Assembly (NCBI GenBank): GCA_030430725.1
Contig: JAUIKP010000154.1
Location: 1-7,393, forward strand
Origin: Nitrospiria bacterium
GTDB lineage: Bacteria > Nitrospirota > Nitrospiria > Nitrospirales > UBA8639
Length of the DNA stretch: 7,393 nucleotides
Reading direction: 5' to 3'
In this document: positions 1 to 4,803 of the stretch, one piece after another
Layout: every line of letters starts with the position of its first letter
How positions within the stretch are numbered: position 1 is the stretch's first letter
Program-made: the position numbers and the translations under genes
The notes under the pieces: model-generated
What the model was told of the DNA's origin: nothing
Databases searched by the model: none
The model's input: the letters and a program-made list of their open reading frames with translations, nothing else

Positions 1-219
1 AGAAACCGATCCTTCCAGTTTTTTCACCAAATCAACTAATCGGGGATAAATATCTAATCCAAAGCCTTTAGTTAACACCCTATCAAGCAACTCAATATTT
101 AAATCACGTTGCTGATGAACTGGAACCCCGGATTTTTGAAGAAAAGCTGAAAGGCAGGGAACACTTAAATAGGGCTGAGAGGGATGCCAACTAGGAGGGA
201 ATAAAAGTGAAATTTTCAC
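1..219 (-). CDS. B12-binding domain radical SAM protein, N-terminal fragment (cut by window edge)
   Basis: The minus strand from GTG at 219 reads open for 73 codons to position 1 and continues outside the window. The visible N-terminus begins MKISLLFPPSW, followed by QPYLSVPCLSAFLQKSG and then RDLNIELLDRVL. This pattern (hydrophobic strand, PP, a Q-P-Y-x-S-x-P block, a helix, then D-L-N) is typical of the Rossmann-like cobalamin-binding domain that precedes the radical SAM core in B12-dependent radical SAM proteins. Such proteins often act as methyltransferases or other C-C bond-forming enzymes in the cytoplasm. The radical SAM CxxxCxxC motif would lie beyond the edge, so the reaction cannot be named. 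GTG is preferred because a GGGAG Shine-Dalgarno sits 7 nt upstream and no ATG is available. The gene lies downstream of a terminator and probably has its own promoter. The alternative is a stand-alone B12-binding-like domain. Confidence 0.75.
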   Translation of the reverse strand, partial: MKISLLFPPSWHPSQPYLSVPCLSAFLQKSGVPVHQQRDLNIELLDRVLTKGFGLDIYPRLVDLVKKLEGSVS

Positions 220-226
220 AGCGCGG

Positions 227-231
227 CTCCC
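227..231 (-). promoter_or_regulatory. Ribosome binding site selecting the GTG start at 219
   Basis: On the minus strand GGGAG lies 7 nt before GTG at 219. It supports a GTG start for the edge gene, where no in-frame ATG exists upstream. Confidence 0.55.
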
Positions 232-275
232 AGGTAATGGGTATAATAAAAAACGCCAAAACTACCTATTTTAAA

Positions 276-305
276 TTTATACACGTCCTATTCTCTTCAA
301 TGCAA
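276..305 (-). promoter_or_regulatory. Possible sigma70 promoter of the edge radical SAM gene
   Basis: Minus strand: TTGCAT (300-305) and TATAAA (276-281) separated by 18 nt. The -10 is close to consensus and the -35 is poor (three of six). It lies between the nxrC-side terminator and the GTG start, giving a leader of about 50 nt. The surrounding DNA is very AT-rich, so chance matches are likely. Confidence 0.3.
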
Positions 306-370
306 CAATTACCCATTTCTTGACTTTTAAAAATCCATTTTTCCCTTTTACCGGCTAAAGAGGGATTAAT

Positions 371-423
371 AAAAAAACCTCCGGTAACTTCCCCCATTAC
401 TGGAGTCCATTACCGGAGGTTTT
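371..423 (-). terminator. Rho-independent terminator of the chaperone/gamma-subunit unit
   Basis: A perfect 14-bp stem (374-387 with 410-423; core CCTCCGGTAA / TTACCGGAGG) encloses a 22-nt loop. Read on the minus strand it is followed by a run of T (complement of the A tract at 371-377) and then ATTAAT. It begins about 55 nt after the stop codon of the gamma-subunit gene, in the correct orientation to end that transcript and insulate the next minus-strand gene. The other strand also ends its stem in four T, so some bidirectional activity is possible. Confidence 0.9.
394..419. repeat. Tandem 13-bp imperfect repeat inside the terminator
   Basis: CCATTACTGGAGT (394-406) is followed directly by CCATTACCGGAGG (407-419), matching at 11 of 13 positions. 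The second copy forms the terminator arm. The first copy sits in the loop and could pair with the same opposing arm with one mismatch, giving an alternative hairpin. It looks like a small local duplication. Confidence 0.7.
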
Positions 424-477
424 CAAATTTAGTTACGTCCTATATAAAAAAGGACCTAGATCAGAAAAGGAATAAAC

Positions 478-1434
478 TTAGTTTGGCATTTGAGCCGTAA
501 ACCAAGTAGAAATTCCTTTCATCCCATTGCGCTCAACGTTGGAACCGTCCCAGACCGCAAAAGCTATCGGGAAGCTCCCTCCCGCTGCGAACTGAACATC
601 ATTAGGGTCTTGTGTTTTGAGACTCCGCTTCATTACCACTCTCCAGGTCGGACCGCTGCAGCATCCACCCTTTAGTGATCCATACGGCTCCCATAATCCA
701 TTTCCCACCACGTCTTGTGATGCTTGGGTCGTCAACGTACTAAATCCATTAGCATTCAAATCTTCGACTGACCCCAGTCGCAAGTTAGGATCGGACATAA
801 TATTTCCAGACCAAATACCAGGGTTAAATGGTCCTAAGCTCCGACCAATTCGGTCAGGATAGGTCACACCACCAGCTGGCTCCTCATAGTAGTAATCCCA
901 GGCTATGGAAGGGTATTGATTGTCCACATCCCACATACCGGCTACGCCCGCGCCGAGATCTTTTTGCCATTCAGCATTCCAACGCCAGATGTTGACCGTC
1001 CCACCAGACTGTCCCATACATTGGAACGGAGGAGCGCCTGCAGATTGCACAGGAAATTGCACCGCCATCTGATCCCTGAAATCCTGCGGACCGATGGTAG
1101 TGTTATTTAATGTTTGATCACCCCAGTTGGCCCAAACACCGATTTCCTCGCCATTTGTTGCCATTTTAATCATCACAGTTTTCACTGAAATGTTTGGGTG
1201 CATTGGAGTCGTTATCGTCTGCCCACTTAATGGGGCAACGATACCAGGCACAGATTCCCAAACCGGATTCGCCGCATCCATAGGAATTGGGCCAGTAATT
1301 TTGCCAACCGGAATCGTTACCGGCTGCGAGACGGCCAGCGGAATCTGCCCCATGGTCAAACCGACACACACCACCAGGACAGACAGAAGAACGCCAAACA
1401 CCAGTCGTTTGTTACGCGTCTGCACCAATCTCAT
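478..1434 (-). CDS. nxrC: NXR-type gamma subunit (haem b, ethylbenzene dehydrogenase-like), candidate NxrC
   Basis: 318 residues. Residues 1-36 form a Sec-type signal peptide: basic MRLVQTRNKR, a hydrophobic core at 11-29, and likely cleavage after AVS (34-36). There is no twin arginine, so the mature protein is periplasmic or extracytoplasmic. The rest fits the haem-b gamma subunit of type II DMSO-reductase-family enzymes (ethylbenzene dehydrogenase, DMS dehydrogenase, selenate and chlorate reductases, Nitrospira NXR). Supporting features are DQMAVQFP at 121-128, FQCMGQ and NIWRW at 137-152, WRVVMKRSL at 264-272, and the family C-terminal signature AFAVWDGSN with ERNGMKGIS at 291-309. Met140 is the best candidate axial haem ligand and Lys306 or a nearby lysine the second; this assignment is inference. 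Its usual role is to pass electrons between the FeS beta subunit and a cytochrome. A strong AAAGGAGG (1445-1452) precedes the ATG by 10 nt. It follows the chaperone gene by 119 bp, probably in one transcript. The symbol rests on family resemblance; another type II gamma subunit is possible. Confidence 0.83.
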   Translation of the reverse strand: MRLVQTRNKRLVFGVLLSVLVVCVGLTMGQIPLAVSQPVTIPVGKITGPIPMDAANPVWESVPGIVAPLSGQTITTPMHPNISVKTVMIKMATNGEEIGVWANWGDQTLNNTTIGPQDFRDQMAVQFPVQSAGAPPFQCMGQSGGTVNIWRWNAEWQKDLGAGVAGMWDVDNQYPSIAWDYYYEEPAGGVTYPDRIGRSLGPFNPGIWSGNIMSDPNLRLGSVEDLNANGFSTLTTQASQDVVGNGLWEPYGSLKGGCCSGPTWRVVMKRSLKTQDPNDVQFAAGGSFPIAFAVWDGSNVERNGMKGISTWFTAQMPN

Positions 1435-1553
1435 AATGACGCATCCTCCTTTGATAAAAGATTAAAACCGAAAAGACTGCTAACTAACTGTCTCCTCAAA
1501 CCTGTCGCCACTAAAAAAACAAATTTCCAAAAATAACTTAACCAACAAATTCC

Positions 1554-2525
1554 CTAAGCATTTCCTGATTGGCCTGATGCTCCACTTTCCTTATCCAAAA
1601 AAGCATCAGCCCCCACTTCGCTCATAAGAAGGCTCAGTTCATTTCCTTGATCCTGAGCACCACATTCAAAGCTCTGACCCTCAGGGCTATTGTATGTCGC
1701 AGGGCGATAATCGGTTTCCGAATAAGGCTGAGGAGTCACTCCCAAAAATGCAACATCAAAAGCAATCCAATTCGAGGTAAAATCAGCCAAAATTTTATAA
1801 AAACCGTAATCAGCCTTTCTATTTAGCATGCCTGAAAACAAAGGCACCCATCGACCAATATGCTCTTTAACGAATTTTTTTTCCGCATCAACGACGGTTT
1901 TAAGTTTTTCCGCTCCATCATGAAGAATGGCGTATGATTCTTTGTAGGCTAAATAATGCATGAATTCTAATTCTACACTCAAATGATCCAGGCGCTCATG
2001 GATATCAGGAGAAAGTTGAAGGCCAAAGGCACTATAAAAACCGGCAATGTCTCCCATAACGTATGACTGGCCGAAAACGTGATCATTTCCAAATAATGTC
2101 TCGTACGGAGGACAATCCAACGCTATGACATTGCTGAACACTCGGCGATGCTCGTCACGTAAGTCTTGTAGGCTCCAGTTTTCCCCTTCTGATGATACCC
2201 AAGATTCAATTGCATCAAAGTTCCCAACTAATGCATTCAGACGCTCATGCGCCTCTTCGCCCCCTATATTTTGAAGTTCTTTTTTCAACCCTTCTAGGGC
2301 CGATTTCCCATCTTCAACAAATTCCCCACTCTGAAGATAATCCAAAAACTCCTCGTCTTCCGGATAAAGATACCCCCACGACACCAACAGATAAAGCTTG
2401 CTCCGACAGAGTGCCCGATCGACAGCTGGTGCAACTTTTGGAGATATCTTAACGGCCTTTTCAGTTCCAGAAACTGGCATCCCGTTTTTCCCTGTTTTTT
2501 TCACATCTTTAACGCCTGATGTCAT
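1554..2525 (-). CDS. TorD/NarJ-family molybdoenzyme maturation chaperone
   Basis: 323 residues, cytoplasmic, no signal peptide. The all-helical TorD/DmsD/NarJ core spans about 37-265. It contains the hallmark LDCPPYETLFG (136-146, the family E/D-x-P-P-Y-E motif) and the second hallmark helix DHLSVELEFMHYLAYKE (180-196), with the conserved H and E-F-M. These chaperones bind the Tat signal of the catalytic molybdoenzyme subunit, guard it during bis-MGD insertion and hold back export. Next to a type II gamma subunit, the expected client is an NxrA-like alpha subunit encoded elsewhere. At 323 residues it is longer than the usual 200-240. A polar N-terminal extension (1-35) and a hydrophilic tail (about 268-323, rich in S, G, E, D and ending GASGQSGNA) account for the excess. 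The ATG at 2525 has only a modest AGGTGA a few bases upstream; Met16 is a less likely start. A sigma70-like promoter lies 95-123 bp upstream. Confidence 0.88.
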   Translation of the reverse strand: MTSGVKDVKKTGKNGMPVSGTEKAVKISPKVAPAVDRALCRSKLYLLVSWGYLYPEDEEFLDYLQSGEFVEDGKSALEGLKKELQNIGGEEAHERLNALVGNFDAIESWVSSEGENWSLQDLRDEHRRVFSNVIALDCPPYETLFGNDHVFGQSYVMGDIAGFYSAFGLQLSPDIHERLDHLSVELEFMHYLAYKESYAILHDGAEKLKTVVDAEKKFVKEHIGRWVPLFSGMLNRKADYGFYKILADFTSNWIAFDVAFLGVTPQPYSETDYRPATYNSPEGQSFECGAQDQGNELSLLMSEVGADAFLDKESGASGQSGNA

Positions 2526-2619
2526 ATTTCACCTAACTTTTAAATTTTGTATTTCACAAGCATTTGCTTCAATTAGGATCATCGTCAGGGCTATTAAGTA
2601 TTCATGAAAAAGGGATCAG

Positions 2620-2648
2620 ATAATAGGACAACAGCCCTATGAAGTCAA
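2620..2648 (-). promoter_or_regulatory. Sigma70-type promoter for the chaperone and gamma-subunit genes
   Basis: Minus strand: TTGACT (2643-2648), a 17-nt spacer, then TATTAT (2620-2625). Each hexamer matches consensus at five of six positions and the spacing is optimal. Initiation would fall near 2613, leaving a leader of roughly 88 nt before the chaperone ATG. This is the best promoter match seen in the window. Confidence 0.6.
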
Positions 2649-2655
2649 GACTTCA
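2640..2655. promoter_or_regulatory. Operator-like dyad overlapping the chaperone promoter -35
   Basis: TGAAGTC-AA-GACTTCA is a perfect 7-bp inverted repeat around a 2-bp centre. The centre and one arm cover the -35 hexamer at 2643-2648. The 2-nt centre is too short for a stable RNA hairpin, which favours a dimeric DNA-binding protein site. The regulator is unknown. Confidence 0.45.
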
Positions 2656-2859
2656 ATATCCCTCCTGGCCCCACGGCTTTCAAATCTTTCGAGCGACTTT
2701 AACCTCCTAAATTTTACGGTAGCCCCCCCACAGAAACATCCCTTTTGATGCTTCCAGCCATTTTCCATACCTCCCGGCAAAAAGATCCATAATTCATACT
2801 TTTCTTTATCAGGTCATTCCAGCCATCAGCACAACTAAGTGTAAAATACCATACCTTCC

Positions 2860-3471
2860 TTACCTGGGAACAATCCGAATTGCGGTACGGTCATTTACCG
2901 TCCCACATATGTATTGACACATACCACAACCCACGCAGACCGACTCATCTACACGAATGTGATAGGAGGCAAAATCCATCGAGAGAGCCTCCGTGGGACA
3001 TTTAGAAACACACGCATTGCAACCAGTTCCTGCCGTACACATTTTTGCCAAAACTTTCGCCACTCCCATATTAACCTGAAAACGATCCTCAACGGGCAAA
3101 AGAGCCTCAGTAGGACACACCCCAATACAAGGAAGATCTTCACATAATTTGCATGGGATTTCTCCTGGAAAGATAACTGGGGTGTCATTACTCGATAACA
3201 CTTGAATCGCATCGTGAGGACAGACCTCGACGCAATCAGCGCATCCGGTACAGCGCTCCAAAAACAATTTCTCTTCGACAGCCCCTGGGGGACGGAGCCA
3301 CCCTGTTTTCTCAGGAACAGGCTTCTCCTTTTTTTTCGGGGAAGGAGCATCACGATGTTTAACGAATTCCTGAACCGTCGCACCTATGGAAATTGCGGAT
3401 TGTCGAAGAAACATTCTTCGACCTAACGTCGGATTCGACGAAGGCTGGCTTGGTAGATGGGAGTCCGACAT
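2860..3471 (-). CDS. NapG/NapF-like four-cluster 4Fe-4S ferredoxin with Tat motif
   Basis: 203 residues with sixteen cysteines in four 4Fe-4S sets: C74/77/80/84 (CTGCADCVEVCP), C107/110/115/119 (CxxCx4CxxxCP), C145/151/154/158 (Cx5CxxCxxxCP) and C179/182/185/189 (CVGCGMCQYICG, with Gly replacing the usual Pro). The count and spacing fit the MauM/NapG and NapF group, which moves electrons in, or helps assemble, periplasmic molybdoenzyme systems. Residues 17-24 read GRRMFLRQ, a good twin-arginine motif. The stretch after it (SAISIGATV) is short and weakly hydrophobic, and a basic Pro/Lys linker follows, so export is uncertain. NapG normally has Tat export and four clusters, NapF three clusters and no export. 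The ATG at 3471 lacks a clear Shine-Dalgarno; the next Met (20) would remove the arginine pair. It lies 69 bp after the HExxH gene and 334 bp before the chaperone gene. No partner for a specific reaction is visible. Confidence 0.85.
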   Translation of the reverse strand: MSDSHLPSQPSSNPTLGRRMFLRQSAISIGATVQEFVKHRDAPSPKKKEKPVPEKTGWLRPPGAVEEKLFLERCTGCADCVEVCPHDAIQVLSSNDTPVIFPGEIPCKLCEDLPCIGVCPTEALLPVEDRFQVNMGVAKVLAKMCTAGTGCNACVSKCPTEALSMDFASYHIRVDESVCVGCGMCQYICGTVNDRTAIRIVPR

Positions 3472-3540
3472 TACGACGCTTTCAATAGCCTAAAAACCAA
3501 TAAAAACAAATGAGACGGGAGGAGAAGGTGGCTTTCGAAA

Positions 3541-4539
3541 TTATACCACTCCGGAGGCCCGAAGCTTATACACCTCTACGCATCTGTCACAGGCCCCATA
3601 CTCCACATCCCATCCTGGGTGGTTTTCACGAATAAAATCTAAGACAAAACTTTCGAGCGTCTCATCCATGTTTTCCACCCAGGTGTAAGTTGGGAATCGA
3701 CAGAGAGGACACGGGAACCCAGGGAGAAGCATGGGTTTCGTTGGCACATCCGGAACCTCACTGTCTTCAACCTCAATGGCTCTTTCAATAACTCGTATCG
3801 TATCCGAAGCCATTTCTACTAATTCGGCATGAGTGAGATAATCGGTCTGCCAAATCCCTTCAAACACGGATTCCACCTGACCAGGAGGAATTTTTCGATA
3901 CCAAGAGCGGAACTCCCGAAACCGATATTCCTTGGAAAACATCGGCTCTTTGCCTGTTCGGGCAATCCGGCTATCGACATGAAGGTTCCACAGCACACGG
4001 TAACGATTTAAAATCAAATGTTCTTCCCCAGGGTTCAACCCTACTTTAGTGTCAGGATCGTAGCCAAAAGCCTCATCTAACATGTCAGAAATATGCGTTA
4101 ACTCATGTCGTAGATAACGGGTAATGGCTGGGTCATAAAATCGCCGAGGGATCAATTTAATCCCCACCCCTTTTTTCCCGGCCTCTTCAAATTGTCGGGC
4201 GAGCTTTTCTTCAACCACTCCCCACTTGCGAAGGACATCAACCCCTTCCTGATCTTCTTTTAATACGCCTCGTACCAAGACAATCCCAGTTTTATCTCGT
4301 AAAACCGGGAAGTCATCAAAAGCATCACGAAGAATTTCGGCAAACCCCCATTTGGCAAATAAATGCTGATAAAGGCGTTTGAACTCGGGGTCACGTTCAT
4401 CAAGGGAAAACTTCTCGTAAATGGGATCGGCAAACTCATGAAATTCATTAAAATAAGTCGGGTCCCCTTCACGCTCAGTTTTTTCAGCAAACGAATCAAT
4501 CACCTCCTGAAGGAGGGCGGGTTGAAAACGAATTTCCAT
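3541..4539 (-). CDS. Uncharacterised HExxH / zinc-ribbon putative metallopeptidase-like protein
   Basis: 332 residues from ATG at 4539. I do not recognise a named family. There is no signal peptide or membrane segment, so it should be cytoplasmic. The helical N-terminal part (1-80) is acidic and aromatic. A zincin-type HELTH motif lies at 145-149, followed by SDMLDEAFG. Candidate third ligands are Glu172/Glu173 (NPGEEH, gluzincin-like spacing) or Asp189 in LWNLHVDSRI (183-192). That last block recalls the WN-x3-D-x2-I element of some putative bacterial metallopeptidases. A C-terminal ribbon is suggested by CPLC (277-280) and CDRC (317-320), a likely structural zinc site. Activity is unproven. 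It is the first gene of the leftward cluster, 69 bp before the ferredoxin gene with no terminator between, so co-expression with the NXR accessory genes is likely. An upstream in-frame TTG at 4545 is rejected because it abuts the Shine-Dalgarno. Confidence 0.72.
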   Translation of the reverse strand: MEIRFQPALLQEVIDSFAEKTEREGDPTYFNEFHEFADPIYEKFSLDERDPEFKRLYQHLFAKWGFAEILRDAFDDFPVLRDKTGIVLVRGVLKEDQEGVDVLRKWGVVEEKLARQFEEAGKKGVGIKLIPRRFYDPAITRYLRHELTHISDMLDEAFGYDPDTKVGLNPGEEHLILNRYRVLWNLHVDSRIARTGKEPMFSKEYRFREFRSWYRKIPPGQVESVFEGIWQTDYLTHAELVEMASDTIRVIERAIEVEDSEVPDVPTKPMLLPGFPCPLCRFPTYTWVENMDETLESFVLDFIRENHPGWDVEYGACDRCVEVYKLRASGVV

Positions 4540-4545
4540 GAGCAA

Positions 4546-4551
4546 ACCTCC
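4546..4551 (-). promoter_or_regulatory. Ribosome binding site fixing the ATG start at 4539
   Basis: Minus-strand GGAGGT lies 6 nt from ATG at 4539 but 0 nt from the in-frame TTG at 4545. The spacing clearly favours the ATG, which makes the HExxH protein 332 residues long. Confidence 0.85.
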
Positions 4552-4607
4552 GTTTTCCGCGAGATCACCACAAGATGAGGTTTATTTCTCGGAAGATGAT
4601 CACCGTA

Positions 4608-4628
4608 ACAATAAATTCACAATAAATT
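4608..4628. repeat. Direct repeat with 11-bp period in the divergent control region
   Basis: ACAATAAATT occurs at 4608-4617 and again at 4619-4628, separated by a single C. The 11-bp period puts both copies on nearly the same DNA face, as for tandem binding of a regulator. It lies between the two divergent start sites, next to the palindrome at 4642-4653. A 7-bp GATCACC repeat (4563-4569, 4598-4604) lies nearby. Confidence 0.6.
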
Positions 4629-4633
4629 TGGGG

Positions 4634-4653
4634 AGGTAGCTAGGTAGCTACCT
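4634..4653. promoter_or_regulatory. Palindrome / stem-loop between divergent genes
   Basis: AGGTAGCTACCT (4642-4653) is a perfect 12-bp palindrome. The 8-bp unit GGTAGCTA is also tandemly repeated from 4635, so AGGTAGC (4634-4640) can instead pair with GCTACCT (4647-4653) around a 6-nt loop. It touches the -35 of the rightward promoter. No T-run follows, so an operator is more likely than a terminator. Confidence 0.5.
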
Positions 4654-4682
4654 TGACTCCCTCGAAAAGCGCCGTTTAGTAT
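4653..4682 (+). promoter_or_regulatory. Likely sigma70 promoter of the WD40 gene
   Basis: TTGACT (4653-4658), an 18-nt spacer, then TAGTAT (4677-4682). Initiation near 4689 would leave a leader of about 115 nt to the ATG at 4804. The -35 starts at the last base of the 12-bp palindrome, so a protein bound there would contact or block polymerase. Confidence 0.5.
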
Positions 4683-4793
4683 CATAACTAGTTGAATTAT
4701 AGGAATGCGTTTTCCCTTTTGGCAAGAGAATCCCATTCATCCATTTCTAAATCCGTTTAGCCAATCCATTCGATGTCAATCTGTTTCCGAAGC

Positions 4794-4798
4794 GAGGA
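4794..4798 (+). promoter_or_regulatory. Ribosome binding site deciding the WD40 start
   Basis: GAGGA lies 5 nt before ATG at 4804. The upstream in-frame ATG at 4705 has AGGA directly adjacent, with no spacer, so 4804 is the better start. Confidence 0.6.
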
Positions 4799-4803
4799 AT
4801 TTC

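Larger units (their letters stand above)
2526..2859. other. 334-bp intergenic spacer with the chaperone promoter
   Basis: No convincing gene. The left third holds the chaperone promoter and its dyad. Two small minus-strand reading frames occur: 15 codons at 2714-2761 preceded by GGGAGG at 8 nt, and 43 codons at 2637-2768. Neither resembles a known peptide, and the longer one runs through the promoter. A seven-C run (2723-2729) and a 10-bp direct repeat (ATGGCTGGAA on the minus strand, near 2751-2761 and 2816-2826) are also present. No terminator hairpin follows the ferredoxin gene, so read-through into the chaperone gene is possible. Confidence 0.6.

Noticed and set aside
2587..2638. Inverted repeat AGGGCT/AGCCCT flanking the chaperone promoter -10
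   Set aside because: Only six base pairs separated by 40 nt; weak compared with the dyad at 2640-2655.
2723..2729. Run of seven C that could be a phase-variable tract
   Set aside because: It lies outside any gene and upstream of the promoter -35, so slippage would have no obvious effect.
2637..2768. Minus-strand 43-codon reading frame with a CxC motif, and a 15-codon frame (2714-2761) with GGGAGG at good spacing
   Set aside because: The 43-codon frame has its Shine-Dalgarno only 1 nt away and runs through the chaperone promoter. The 15-codon frame has no recognisable product. Both fit chance in a 334-bp spacer.
4705..4803. N-terminal 33-codon extension of the WD40 gene
   Set aside because: AGGA directly abuts the ATG at 4705, the peptide shows no domain or signal, and the ATG at 4804 has GAGGA at 5 nt.
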